DNA of 12,344 bases from Candidatus Competibacteraceae bacterium (GCA_007120095.1 SKOM01000159.1:1-12344), one strand, 5' to 3'; positions 1 to 10,278 are shown, counted from the first letter of the stretch. Notes: a model not told the origin generated them from the letters alone. Numbers and translations: made by a program.

Positions 1-192
1 GAACAGGCTCAGCTCGCTGCCGAGCGTGCCGAGCAAATCCAGCAGTTGACTCGGGCCAAGGATGAACAGGCAGAGTTAGTTGCCAATTATCAGCAGCAAA
101 TTCAAGCATTACAAGAAGATAACAGCAAACTGCAAGACAAAGTTCAGAGTGTGCAAGCTAAAGCTAAAAAAGCCAAAAATTCGGATGCTTGA
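1..192 (+). CDS. C-terminal end of a coiled-coil protein (partial, 5' end outside window)
   Basis: The open frame enters from the left edge and ends at TGA 190-192, giving the last 63 residues of a protein. The stretch is almost entirely Gln, Glu, Ala, Lys and Leu with heptad-like spacing of hydrophobic residues, so it should be a long alpha-helical coiled coil. It ends in a basic tail, KAKAKKAKNSDA. There is no catalytic motif or membrane segment in the visible part, and I do not recognise the family. The stop codon lies directly next to the last codon of holB on the other strand, with no bases between. A hairpin 18 bases further on, inside holB, could end its transcript. Coding is supported by the uninterrupted frame and the non-random composition, but function cannot be inferred. 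Confidence 0.6.
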   Translation, partial: EQAQLAAERAEQIQQLTRAKDEQAELVANYQQQIQALQEDNSKLQDKVQSVQAKAKKAKNSDA

Positions 193-2850
<2,658 letters not shown>

Positions 2851-2851
<1 letters not shown>

Positions 2852-4092
2852 CAATCCAGTCGGCTGAATATCACAGAGCCGTTAGTACCACCAAAACCAA
2901 AAGAGTTGGATAAGGCGATGTTAATTGGACGCTGCTGCGCGGTATGCGCAACATAATTCAAATCACAACCGGGTTCAGGCCGATCCAGGTTGATCGTCGG
3001 TGGGGCGACCTGATCGCGCAGGGCCAAAATTGAAAATATTGCCTCAATACCGCCCGCCGCACCGAGTAGATGCCCTGTCATGGATTTGGTCGAACTAACG
3101 GCGAGACGATAGGCATGCTCGCCAAACACACTTTTGATCGCATCGGATTCGATTTTGTCGCCCGCCGGGGTCGAGGTGCCGTGGGCATTGATGTAATCAA
3201 TCTGATCCGGATTTAAGCCAGCATCTTGAACGGCCAGACGCATACAGCGCCGTGCGCCATCGCCTGATTCTTCAGGCAGGGTCATGTGATAGGCATCGCC
3301 ACTCATGCCAAAACCGACCAGTTCAGCATAAATACGCGCACCACGGCGACGCGCATGCTCGTATTCTTCCAGCACCAATACCCCCGCCCCGTCACCAAGA
3401 ACAAAACCATCGCGGTCGATGTCCCAAGGCCGGCTCGCGGCTTGCGGATCATCGTTGCGGGTTGACAAAGCTCTTGCGGCGGCAAATCCACCTAAGCCAG
3501 TTGGCGTGGTACCGCGTTCCGCACCACCTGCAACCATCACATCGGCATCACCATAGGCAATCATCCGCCCTGATAAACCGATGCTATGTGTCGCTGTGGT
3601 GCAGGCCGTCACAATGGCTAGGTTCGGCCCCTTAATGCCGAGTTTGATTGACAAATTACCGGAAATCATATTGATGATACTGCGCGGCACATAGAACGGC
3701 GTGATTTTACGTGGCCCGCCGTCCAAGTAAGCCTTATGGCCGTCTTCGATACCTTGCAAACCACCAATGCCCGCTCCAATGGACACCCCCACACGTTCAG
3801 CATTAGCTTCCGTGATTTCCAAACCGGCATCATTCACCGCATCGATCGCGGCTACCATGCCATAGTGGATAAAGGCATCCATTTTGCGGGCCTCACGCCG
3901 GTCAATATAGGGATTGATATCTAACCCATTGATCGCACCAGAGAAACGCACCGAAAAACCATCGGTGGGAAATGTTTCGATGGGGCTGATGCCACTGCGC
4001 CCTGAAAGGATGGCGTCCCAAGCACTGTCAACCGTATTGCCGACCGGGGAAACGATACCTAACCCCGTGATTACCACCCGTCGCTTACTCAA
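2851..4092 (-). CDS. fabF: 3-oxoacyl-ACP synthase II
   Basis: Condenses malonyl-ACP with acyl-ACP in the elongation steps of type II fatty acid synthesis. It is the form linked to temperature control of unsaturated chains in E. coli. Numbered from the TTG start, the Cys-His-His triad is C164 (VTACTTATH), H304 ([11 protein letters not shown]) and H341 ([15 protein letters not shown]), with K336. The C-terminal FGFGGTNGS loop is present. The frame can be extended to a GTG at 4134, but that codon lies in the loop of a strong hairpin and has no ribosome binding site. TTG at 4092 has GGGAGG five bases upstream and begins [11 protein letters not shown] like other FabF proteins, giving the normal length of 413 residues. 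It lies between acpP and mltG. Confidence 0.96.
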
Positions 4093-4097
4093 ATTGG

Positions 4098-4104
4098 CCT
4101 CCCT
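4098..4104 (-). promoter_or_regulatory. Strong ribosome binding site that fixes the fabF TTG start
   Basis: On the minus strand these bases read AGGGAGG, five bases before TTG at 4092. It is one of the best Shine-Dalgarno matches in the operon and decides against the longer GTG-initiated frame. Confidence 0.75.
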
Positions 4105-4120
4105 AATCGCGTTAAACGAT

Positions 4121-4154
4121 GCGGCCGCAGTCACAATCTGATGACTGCGGCCGC
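4121..4154 (-). promoter_or_regulatory. Perfect 13-bp inverted repeat between acpP and fabF (attenuator or mRNA-stabilising hairpin)
   Basis: GCGGCCGCAGTCA (4121-4133) is exactly repeated as its reverse complement at 4142-4154, with an 8-base loop. In the transcript the hairpin begins 17 bases after the acpP stop codon and precedes the fabF ribosome binding site by about 16 bases. The downstream side reads ATCGTTTAACG, not a clean U-tract, so full intrinsic termination is unlikely. Partial attenuation, an RNase-processing point or 3'-end protection of acpP mRNA would fit, since cells need far more ACP than FabF. That role is inference. Confidence 0.6.
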
Positions 4155-4171
4155 CCCAATTTAACTTCTGA

Positions 4172-4411
4172 TTAGTTACCTAGGTTGGCGTTGATATAGT
4201 CAATAGCCTGCTGAACTGTAGTGATTTTCTCGGCATCTTCGTCAGGAATTTCACATTCAAATTCCTCTTCTAACGCCATCACCAGTTCGACGGTGTCCAA
4301 GGAATCAGCACCCAAATCATCCACGAATGAGGACTCCAAGGAGACCTGCTCTTCTTTGACGCCTAATTGCTCGATGATAATTTTCTTAACCCGATCTTCG
4401 ACTGTGCTCAT
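4172..4411 (-). CDS. acpP: Acyl carrier protein
   Basis: Carries growing acyl chains on a 4'-phosphopantetheine arm for fatty acid, phospholipid and lipid A synthesis in the cytoplasm. The 79-residue, highly acidic protein shows the invariant DSL motif, with the attachment serine at S37 (S36 after removal of Met). It continues into the acidic recognition helix [16 protein letters not shown]. The ATG at 4411 has GCGAGGA somewhat far upstream. It sits between fabG and fabF as usual. The 41-base gap to fabG contains TATAAAA, which could be part of an acpP-specific promoter, but I see no convincing -35 partner. Confidence 0.98.
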   Translation of the reverse strand: MSTVEDRVKKIIIEQLGVKEEQVSLESSFVDDLGADSLDTVELVMALEEEFECEIPDEDAEKITTVQQAIDYINANLGN

Positions 4412-4444
4412 GATTATTCAGATCCTCGCATATTGCGTTTTATA

Positions 4445-4459
4445 GGGGTTTATTACCCC
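4445..4459 (-). repeat. Small hairpin across the fabG stop codon
   Basis: GGGGT (4445-4449) and ACCCC (4455-4459) pair around a 5-base loop, and the fabG stop codon (4453-4455) lies within it. The structure is short and is followed on the minus strand by TATAAAACGC. It could affect fabG-acpP mRNA processing, but the evidence is only the repeat itself. Confidence 0.25.
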
Positions 4460-5202
4460 ATATACATACCACCATTGACGTGCAGGGTCTCCCCTGTGAT
4501 GTAACTGGCACGATGAGAAGCCAGAAAAGTGACGGCGTGGGCGATATCCTCGGTCAAACCTAAGCGACCCAGTGGAATATCACTCACGATTGCTGTGCGC
4601 TGCGCTTCGCTCAAGACCCGGGTCATATCGGTATCAATCATCCCCGGTGCTACCGCATTGACGGTGATATTGCGACCACCCACCTCACGCGCCAGCGATT
4701 TAGTTAAACCGATAACGCCCGCTTTAGCCGCAGCATAGTTACTCTGTCCGGCATTGCCAGTAGCGGCAATCACCGAGGTAATATTGATAATCCGCCCCCG
4801 CCGAGCTTTAAGCATACCCCGCAGTACGGATTTACTTAATCGGAACAAAGCGCTGAGATCGGTATTAATCACCGTATCCCATTCGCTGTCCTTCATGCGC
4901 AATAACAGATTGTCACGGGTCACCCCGGCATTATTGACCAGCACGGTCACCGCACCGAACTGTGCTTCAATCAGCTTGATCAACGTATCGACAGCGCCTA
5001 CCTGGGTCACATCCAGCGCCATGCCTTTACCGGCAATGTCGTGTTGTTGCAGCAAGGCGCTGATGCTCTCAGCTCCTGCATCGCTAGTGGCCGTACCCAC
5101 CACAGTGGCTCCTAAGCGCCCCAGATCCAGGGCGATGGCCTGACCGATGCCGCGGCTAGCGCCAGTGACCAAGGCAATTTGGTCGTCCAGTCGTTCGCTC
5201 AT
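4453..5202 (-). CDS. fabG: 3-oxoacyl-ACP reductase
   Basis: Reduces 3-oxoacyl-ACP to 3-hydroxyacyl-ACP with NADPH in the fatty acid elongation cycle. It is a short-chain dehydrogenase with the cofactor motif TGASRGIG (residues 13-20 from ATG 5202) and NNAG (90-93). The catalytic Ser-Tyr-Lys are S143, Y156 and K160 (SNYAAAK), and the typical C-terminus is ITGETLHVNGGMYMG. The position of the fourth catalytic-tetrad residue, normally Asn in a segment like NTNL, reads NTDL here (D115, codon at 4854-4862 region). ATG at 5202 gives 249 residues and begins MSERLDDQIALVTG with GAG seven bases upstream. ATG at 5208 is also in frame but has poor spacing. The gene directly follows fabH, where fabD would normally lie. 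Confidence 0.96.
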   Translation of the reverse strand: MSERLDDQIALVTGASRGIGQAIALDLGRLGATVVGTATSDAGAESISALLQQHDIAGKGMALDVTQVGAVDTLIKLIEAQFGAVTVLVNNAGVTRDNLLLRMKDSEWDTVINTDLSALFRLSKSVLRGMLKARRGRIINITSVIAATGNAGQSNYAAAKAGVIGLTKSLAREVGGRNITVNAVAPGMIDTDMTRVLSEAQRTAIVSDIPLGRLGLTEDIAHAVTFLASHRASYITGETLHVNGGMYMG

Positions 5203-5210
5203 TTGCATTC

Positions 5211-6179
5211 TCAGTAATTCAATAAAACCGAACCCCAGGTAAACCCACCCCCGAAGGCTTCCAGTAACACGGTATGACCGGGTCGGATACGCCCATCGCG
5301 CACGCCCACATCCAAGGCCAACGGTACCGAGGCCGCTGAAGTGTTAGCATGATAGCGCACTGTACTGATCACCCGCGACATGGGCAAACCAAGCTGACGC
5401 GCCGTGGCGACCAGAATACGCTCGTTGGCTTGGTGGGGCACCAGCCAATCAATGTCCTCAGCATTCATTTGATTAGCGCTCAGGGTTTCATCGACAATCC
5501 GCCCTAGAGTGCGCACGGCCATTTTGAACACCTCACCACCGCGCATGGCGACGTAAGCCTGATTCAGGCACGTCTGATCATAACCGCTGGACACGCCAGC
5601 AGGTACCCAAAGGAGTTCTTTATAACGACCATCAGCATGCAGGTGGCTGGACAAGATACCCGGTTCCTCTGCGGCTTCCAACACCACCGCGCCGGCACCA
5701 TCGCCGAACAAAATGCAGGTGGTGCGATCAGTCCAGTCAAGAATCCGCGAGAAGGTTTCAGCCCCGACAACCAGGGCACGACGGGCGCTGCCCGTGCGGA
5801 CGAATTTGTCGGCGATGCCTAAAGCATAAACAAAGCCTGTGCACACTGCCTGGACATCAAAAGCCGCGCACCCATTAGCGCCCAGACGGGCCTGGATTTG
5901 GGTGGCCACACTGGGGAAAATATGGTCAGGGGTCGTGGTTGCTACCACGATCAGATCCAGCATGTCACCGCTGATACCTGCCGCTTCCAAGGCACGCCGG
6001 GCAGCATGTTCAGCCAGATCGGCTGCGGTTTCACCGGCAGCGGCGATATGACGCTGCTCAATACCCGTGCGCTCGAAAATCCACTTGGCGCTGGTATCGA
6101 CCCTTTGTTCCAAATCAAAATTGGTGAGTATCTGTTCCGGCAAATAACCGCCAGTACCAATAATCCGTGCGTAGTTCAC
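5211..6179 (-). CDS. fabH: 3-oxoacyl-ACP synthase III
   Basis: Starts fatty acid synthesis by condensing acetyl-CoA with malonyl-ACP. The 322-residue protein carries the Cys-His-Asn triad: C113 in [11 protein letters not shown]249 in VPHQANERI and N279 in YHANTSAAS. It ends with the usual [14 protein letters not shown]. The GTG start at 6179 overlaps the plsX stop as GTGA, with AAAGG upstream as the ribosome binding site. The plsX-fabH pair is the standard order. The next gene downstream is fabG instead of fabD. No active-site residue is missing. Confidence 0.97.
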   Translation of the reverse strand: MNYARIIGTGGYLPEQILTNFDLEQRVDTSAKWIFERTGIEQRHIAAAGETAADLAEHAARRALEAAGISGDMLDLIVVATTTPDHIFPSVATQIQARLGANGCAAFDVQAVCTGFVYALGIADKFVRTGSARRALVVGAETFSRILDWTDRTTCILFGDGAGAVVLEAAEEPGILSSHLHADGRYKELLWVPAGVSSGYDQTCLNQAYVAMRGGEVFKMAVRTLGRIVDETLSANQMNAEDIDWLVPHQANERILVATARQLGLPMSRVISTVRYHANTSAASVPLALDVGVRDGRIRPGHTVLLEAFGGGFTWGSVLLNY

Positions 6180-7198
6180 AACATCTGCCTTTCGCTGTCC
6201 ATGGGTATGAAATACCTGCCGATATGCTGTGGCACAGCGTTGTAGATTTCTGACTGAGCCTCCCGTATGGCATTGGCGAAAGCCGTGACATCCACATCAC
6301 CATGGCTTTTGACCACAATGCCGGTCAAGCCCAGCAAACTCGCCCCATTATAGCTGCCGGGGTTGATTTGCCGACCCAGTCGGCGCAGAATCGGCGAAGC
6401 AATCAGACCACACAAACGCGCCAGCAGATTCTGTCGGAAGGCTTGGTGTATAAAATGGCAGATTAACTGCGCAGCCCCCTCGCTGGCTTTGAGCGCGACA
6501 TTGCCCACAAATCCGTCACACACTACCACGTCAACGTGATCCATAAATACCCCATCACCTTCAACAAAACCGACATAATTGAGGGAGCTATTGCTCAACA
6601 GCCGTGCCGCTTCCTTGACCTGTTCACTGCCCTTAATCTGTTCCTCGCCGATGTTGAGCAAGGCCACACGGGGGCGCTCAATTTTATCGACGGTGGCACA
6701 CAGCAACGAACCCATGACCGCAAACTGTAACAAATGTTCGGCTCGACTATCGACGTTCGCGCCCAAATCCAACATGCGAACCTGACCGTGCACGGTTGGC
6801 AAGCGGGTGCAAATCGCAGGTCGCCAAATACCCGGTAGAGTTTTGAGCACATACTTGGCGATGGCCATCAGCGCGCCCGTATTGCCCGCGCTGACACAGG
6901 CATCGGCATCACCCTGTCCAACCAGGTTGATCGCTACCCGCATTGATGATTGCTGTTTTGAGCGCAAAGCATAGGCCGGTGATTCGTCCATTTCCACTTG
7001 TTGAGGTGCATGGAGAATGACGATGGGCGCATGATCGGCCTGCGGATGCTTGCGCAACTCCGCCAGCAACAGCGGCTCTTGACCGACCAGGATAATGCGC
7101 AATTTGGGGCTTGCACAGGCCAGTGCTGCCGGCACCGTGACCGTCGGGCCGTGGTCTCCGCCCATCGCATCGATGGCGATAGTCGCCAACCGGGTCAT
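6176..7198 (-). CDS. plsX: Phosphate acyltransferase PlsX
   Basis: Converts acyl-ACP and phosphate to acyl-phosphate, the acyl donor for PlsY in phosphatidic acid synthesis. It is a peripheral membrane enzyme. The 340-residue length is usual. The N-terminus [12 protein letters not shown] (residues 7-18) is the family signature, and SAGNTGAL and VCDGFVGN are further conserved segments. ATG at 7198 has AGG about ten bases upstream. It lies 37 bases after rpmF and overlaps fabH by four bases, so lipid synthesis is tied to ribosomal protein L32 expression as in E. coli. Confidence 0.96.
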   Translation of the reverse strand: MTRLATIAIDAMGGDHGPTVTVPAALACASPKLRIILVGQEPLLLAELRKHPQADHAPIVILHAPQQVEMDESPAYALRSKQQSSMRVAINLVGQGDADACVSAGNTGALMAIAKYVLKTLPGIWRPAICTRLPTVHGQVRMLDLGANVDSRAEHLLQFAVMGSLLCATVDKIERPRVALLNIGEEQIKGSEQVKEAARLLSNSSLNYVGFVEGDGVFMDHVDVVVCDGFVGNVALKASEGAAQLICHFIHQAFRQNLLARLCGLIASPILRRLGRQINPGSYNGASLLGLTGIVVKSHGDVDVTAFANAIREAQSEIYNAVPQHIGRYFIPMDSERQML

Positions 7199-7235
7199 GG
7201 TGACTTAGCCTGATGTGCCCACGTCAATGCAGCGA

Positions 7236-7436
7236 TTAATCCTCACTGTCATCATCATCTTCGATGCGCTGAGCAATAACCTGTCGCCCACGATAATAGC
7301 CCTCTGCAGTGATGTGATGACGTCGGTGGGTTTCGCCGGTGGTCGGGTCAATGGACAGGGTTTGCCCGCGTAATGCGTCGTGAGCCCGCCGTGTATCCCG
7401 CTTGGAGCGGGTTTTTCGATTCTGTTGCACAGCCAT
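7236..7436 (-). CDS. rpmF: 50S ribosomal protein L32, with acidic C-terminal tail
   Basis: L32 is a small basic protein of the large ribosomal subunit. The N-terminus [13 protein letters not shown] and the segment [21 protein letters not shown] are unmistakable. The protein is 66 residues, somewhat longer than the 57 of E. coli. The extra end is strongly acidic, with the last nine residues EDDDDSED preceded by I. The ATG at 7436 is preceded by AGGAG nine bases upstream, one of the clearest ribosome binding sites in the window. It follows yceD by 45 bases. A larger frame spanning yceD and rpmF on the same strand is only a shadow. Confidence 0.97.
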   Translation of the reverse strand: MAVQQNRKTRSKRDTRRAHDALRGQTLSIDPTTGETHRRHHITAEGYYRGRQVIAQRIEDDDDSED

Positions 7437-7474
7437 GCTGTCATACTCCTGAACAAGAAAATAATGTCACAAAC

Positions 7475-7489
7475 CATCCTGTCAGGATG
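7475..7489 (-). repeat. Short perfect palindrome at the yceD-rpmF junction
   Basis: CATCCTG (7475-7481) and CAGGATG (7483-7489) are exact inverted copies around one base and overlap the yceD stop codon (7482-7484). The RNA hairpin would have about a 5-bp stem with a realistic loop. It may influence processing ahead of rpmF, but there is no further evidence. Confidence 0.3.
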
Positions 7490-8006
7490 ATTCTGATTGA
7501 TCACGCTGCCACAAGGCTCGTAACTCCTCGAAAGGCCTACGGCTTTCGATTTCGACAACCTCAGCAGGTTGACTGACTGGGGGCATTTGACATCCCCCCT
7601 CGGGATGGTGCGGAAACACCGGTAATAGCAGCAGCAGTTCATCTTCGACCGCGTCCGCCAATACGAACTCAGCGGTTGCAATCAAAGGCTCATAACCTGG
7701 CGCCAGACGCTCGACCGCTGCTTCGCTGACCACGATACCCAGACGCACATCGGCACCCAGCGATAACTCGCAGGGTTGCAGACAACGCTGGCATATCACG
7801 CTAACCTGCGCCTCAATCTGACCGCTAATATAAGCCTGTCCTTCCCGGTCAATACCAAATCGCCAGTCAATGTGCGGCTCACTTCTCAAAGCACACACAT
7901 AGTCCGGCAAACGCCGTAGCTTGGCTCGAGGCAATTGACCCTGCAATCGCGCACCGTGTTTGGCCAGCGTCCAGGGGTTAATGCTATCAGGAAGGTTATC
8001 GCGCAT
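7482..8006 (-). CDS. yceD: DUF177 family protein YceD (23S rRNA accumulation protein)
   Basis: A cytoplasmic protein of the DUF177 family. In bacteria and plants the family has been linked to 23S rRNA processing or accumulation and it is found beside rpmF. The 174-residue product shows the family cysteines ICQRCLQPC (C72, C75, C79). It also has the acidic-hydrophobic segment VEDELLLLLPVFPHHPEGGC with a fourth Cys (C139), and the four may bind a metal. It starts at ATG 8006 with a weak GAG upstream. As first gene of the minus-strand operon it diverges from maf. The exact biochemical activity is not known from sequence. Confidence 0.93.
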   Translation of the reverse strand: MRDNLPDSINPWTLAKHGARLQGQLPRAKLRRLPDYVCALRSEPHIDWRFGIDREGQAYISGQIEAQVSVICQRCLQPCELSLGADVRLGIVVSEAAVERLAPGYEPLIATAEFVLADAVEDELLLLLPVFPHHPEGGCQMPPVSQPAEVVEIESRRPFEELRALWQRDQSESS

Positions 8007-8016
8007 AAACTCAACG

Positions 8017-8045
8017 ATGATATAGTGCTCTGAAAATGGTGTAAA
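8017..8045 (-). promoter_or_regulatory. Candidate sigma-70 promoter of the yceD-rpmF-plsX-fab operon
   Basis: On the minus strand TTTACA (8040-8045) and TATCAT (8017-8022) each match the consensus at five of six positions and are separated by 17 bases. Transcription would start near 8010, leaving only about four bases before the yceD ATG, so yceD would be nearly leaderless. That closeness lowers confidence. Confidence 0.4.
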
Positions 8046-8082
8046 GACAGATTGTATTTCAACCGGAACTATTTTGCCTACA

Positions 8083-8685
8083 ATGCCTGTTCAATTAAAT
8101 GATTCATCGCGACAACTGGTACTCGCTTCCGCTTCGATCTATCGCCGCGAACTGTTGCAACGGCTCGGTCTGGCCTTCACGACCATTAAACCCAGCGTCG
8201 ATGAAACCCCTCAGGCTGACGAACACCCCGCTGCTTTAGCCGAACGCTTAGCCACCCTGAAAGCTCGGGCGGGGGCGGCATCAACGCCGGGCGCATTAAT
8301 CATCGGCTCCGATCAAGCCGCTGAACTCGACAACCAGATTTTAGGTAAACCCGGCAACCGGGCGCGCGCTGTTAAGCAGCTCAGCCAGCTTTCCGGGCGC
8401 TGTGTAGTGTTCCACACCGGTTTGTGCCTGCACGATGGGCGTGATGGTCGCGAACAGAGCACAGTCGTCCCTTACCGTGTGTGGTTCCGCTCGCTTGATC
8501 AAAACCTGATTGAACGTTATCTTGATCGCGAGCAACCCTATGACTGCACCGGCGCGTTCAAATCTGAACGTTTAGGGATTGCCCTATGTGAGCGTTTTCA
8601 AGGTGATGACCCCAATGCGTTAATTGGTCTACCGCTGATCCAATTGTGTCGGATGCTCGAACGAGTCGGCGTATCTGTCGTCTAA
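8083..8685 (+). CDS. maf: Maf/YceF-type nucleotide pyrophosphatase (probable 7-methyl-GTP pyrophosphatase)
   Basis: Maf proteins hydrolyse modified nucleoside triphosphates to monophosphates as house-cleaning enzymes. The sequence matches the YceF branch, which prefers m7GTP: LVLASASIYRREL (residues 12-24), VDETP (39-43), GSDQ with the catalytic Asp D77, GKP (88-90), and GAFKSERLGIALCERF with K160. The location, divergent from yceD, is also that of yceF in E. coli. ATG at 8083 gives 200 residues. A TTG three codons upstream (8074) is in frame and has GGAA at better spacing, so the start is uncertain by nine bases. Substrate preference is inferred from family branch and context. Confidence 0.93.
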   Translation: MPVQLNDSSRQLVLASASIYRRELLQRLGLAFTTIKPSVDETPQADEHPAALAERLATLKARAGAASTPGALIIGSDQAAELDNQILGKPGNRARAVKQLSQLSGRCVVFHTGLCLHDGRDGREQSTVVPYRVWFRSLDQNLIERYLDREQPYDCTGAFKSERLGIALCERFQGDDPNALIGLPLIQLCRMLERVGVSVV

Positions 8686-8728
8686 CACCCGATATCCTCT
8701 CGGTCATCGAATCCCGGTTGCTGATGCT

Positions 8729-9352
8729 ATGTACGCCACGTTACTTAACCTCACAGGCAGCGCTATCGCGCTATTACTGCTGTGTAGTCCGTTGGTGCAG
8801 GCGGATATTTTTACATGGACGGATGCCCAAGGCCGAGTGCATTACGGCGACCGCCCACCGGCAGACAGCGCCGCCCGCTCGCTGGATCCTGATCAAGCCA
8901 ACGTCTCCACCATTGGGGGCGCCGCTCTGCGCTCAGAAGAACGGGAACTGTTAACGCAAATTGACCAGCGCCGTACCGAAGCCCAACGCGCCGCAGCCCG
9001 GCGAGCGGCCTTAGCGCCGATTATGATCACCCCGCCAGCGGCTCCGGAACCGCAACCCGCCACCCGCACCATTATCCGTTATCCGCTGCCGGCCTACCCC
9101 TATCCGGATTATAAGCCACGGCGCACAACCGGCTTAGGGCTGGAGCTGTCCACAGACCATTGGCGACTCCAATTCGGGCGGCAGATACACCACCACACGC
9201 GGCGACCCGTGCCTTATCGACCTTATCCGCGCCATGAGCATGACGGGCGCAAGCGCCACCGGACCGAGACCGAGATCGACCGCGATTCGCCTGCCGAGCA
9301 CTCACGTCCACCGAACCGCTACCGTCCCCAGGCCACCCGCTGGCCGGGTTAA
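8729..9352 (+). CDS. Secreted DUF4124 domain protein with His/Arg/Pro-rich tail
   Basis: The 207-residue product has an N-terminal hydrophobic segment (about residues 11-24) ending PLVQA before Asp26, a plausible type I signal peptide, although the first ten residues lack the usual Lys or Arg. The DUF4124 motif follows: DIFTWTDAQGRVHYGDRPP (26-44). Next comes a Glu/Arg/Ala-rich helix (about 67-95), a Pro-rich stretch and a C-terminal third rich in His, Arg, Pro and Tyr. DUF4124 proteins are common periplasmic proteins of proteobacteria with no known reaction. It starts 43 bases after maf and probably shares its transcript. Its stop overlaps the end of the convergent pheA gene by four bases. 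Confidence 0.85.
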   Translation: MYATLLNLTGSAIALLLLCSPLVQADIFTWTDAQGRVHYGDRPPADSAARSLDPDQANVSTIGGAALRSEERELLTQIDQRRTEAQRAAARRAALAPIMITPPAAPEPQPATRTIIRYPLPAYPYPDYKPRRTTGLGLELSTDHWRLQFGRQIHHHTRRPVPYRPYPRHEHDGRKRHRTETEIDRDSPAEHSRPPNRYRPQATRWPG

Positions 9353-10209
9353 TCCAGCCGATGTTCACGCCGGAACGGATGCGCCGGATAGACGCCGATG
9401 ATTTTCATCATTGCAGTAAAATACTGTAACTCCTGTAAGGCATAGTCCACTCGCCGCTCAGCCACATGCCCCTCAATCTCGGCGTAGAACTGCGCGATAG
9501 TAAAAGCGTTATCAGTCATATAACTTTCCAGCTTGACCGTATTGACCCCATTAGTCGCAAACCCACCCAGCGCTTTATACAGGGCCGCCGGCACACTGCG
9601 CACTTGGAAAATTAAACTGGTAATGCTGGGGGTCGACGGGGGCGGGTCGCCGCGCTGTGCCGCCAGCACCACAAAGCGCGTGGTATTGCCCAGGCGATCT
9701 TCCAAACGGGTGCGCAACGACACCAGCCCGTAAATTTCACCGGCCAGACTGGAGCCAATCGCGGCCACACTCGGATCACCCCGTTCAGCGATTTCGCGAG
9801 CGGCCCCCGCAGTATCTGCACTGTTGACCGGTTTGAGACCCAATTCACGGATCATACCTCGACATTGCGCCAGGGCTTGAGGGTGACTGTGGACACTGCG
9901 AATATCGTCCAAAGTGGCCCCTGGAATCGCCAATAAATGATGCTGCACCCGTAAAAAATGCTCACCGATAATGTATAAACGTGATTCCGGCAACAAGTAG
10001 TGAATATCGGCGACCCGCCCGCCCAAGGAATTTTCAATAGGCATCATGGCCAAACCCGCCTGGCCATTACGGATGGTATCGAAGGCGTCAGCAAACGTCT
10101 GACAAGGCAGGGTATCCAAGTGAGGGTAGACCTGCTGGCACATTAAGTGCGAATAAGCACCGGGCTGGCCTTGAAAAGCAATGGTTTGGCTGGAATCAGT
10201 GGGGTTCAT
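9349..10209 (-). CDS. pheA: Prephenate dehydratase, stand-alone (no chorismate mutase domain)
   Basis: Converts prephenate to phenylpyruvate in phenylalanine synthesis. The 286 residues comprise a catalytic periplasmic-binding-like part (about 8-185) and an ACT regulatory domain (about 197-275). Visible motifs are IAFQGQPGAYS (10-20), PIENS (57-61), SHPQALAQC (108-116) and the catalytic TRF (177-179). The ACT segment that is usually ESRP reads ESYM (228-231). The protein starts directly with the dehydratase, whereas most gammaproteobacterial PheA proteins begin with a fused chorismate mutase. ESY- in this position and the ending ILGVYPA-PFR are, to my knowledge, typical of alphaproteobacterial enzymes. 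ATG 10209 lacks a clear ribosome binding site, but a good promoter lies upstream. Confidence 0.93.
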   Translation of the reverse strand: MNPTDSSQTIAFQGQPGAYSHLMCQQVYPHLDTLPCQTFADAFDTIRNGQAGLAMMPIENSLGGRVADIHYLLPESRLYIIGEHFLRVQHHLLAIPGATLDDIRSVHSHPQALAQCRGMIRELGLKPVNSADTAGAAREIAERGDPSVAAIGSSLAGEIYGLVSLRTRLEDRLGNTTRFVVLAAQRGDPPPSTPSITSLIFQVRSVPAALYKALGGFATNGVNTVKLESYMTDNAFTIAQFYAEIEGHVAERRVDYALQELQYFTAMMKIIGVYPAHPFRREHRLD

Positions 10210-10243
10210 GGATATTTAAGCATTGGTTAACAATCAGCCGGGC

Positions 10244-10272
10244 ATTATCGAAGCCTCCTGCCGTACTGTCAA
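10244..10272 (-). promoter_or_regulatory. Sigma-70 promoter of pheA
   Basis: On the minus strand a perfect TTGACA (-35, 10267-10272) is followed after exactly 17 bases by GATAAT (-10, 10244-10249, five of six matches). Transcription should begin near 10237, giving a leader of about 28 bases. I see no leader peptide rich in Phe codons, so no classical attenuation is evident. Confidence 0.75.
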
Positions 10273-10278
10273 TCTAGC

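Noticed and set aside
4093..4134. Longer fabF with a GTG start at 4134
   Set aside because: The start lies in a hairpin loop without a ribosome binding site, and the added residues do not look like FabF. TTG at 4092 has a strong site.
5205..5213. A decayed fabD remnant between fabH and fabG
   Set aside because: Only a few bases separate the genes, so no pseudogene can be present.
7205..7681. 158-codon open frame on the minus strand spanning the ends of yceD and rpmF
   Set aside because: It overlaps two clearly recognised genes in another frame, has a composition unlike a real protein and matches no family I know.
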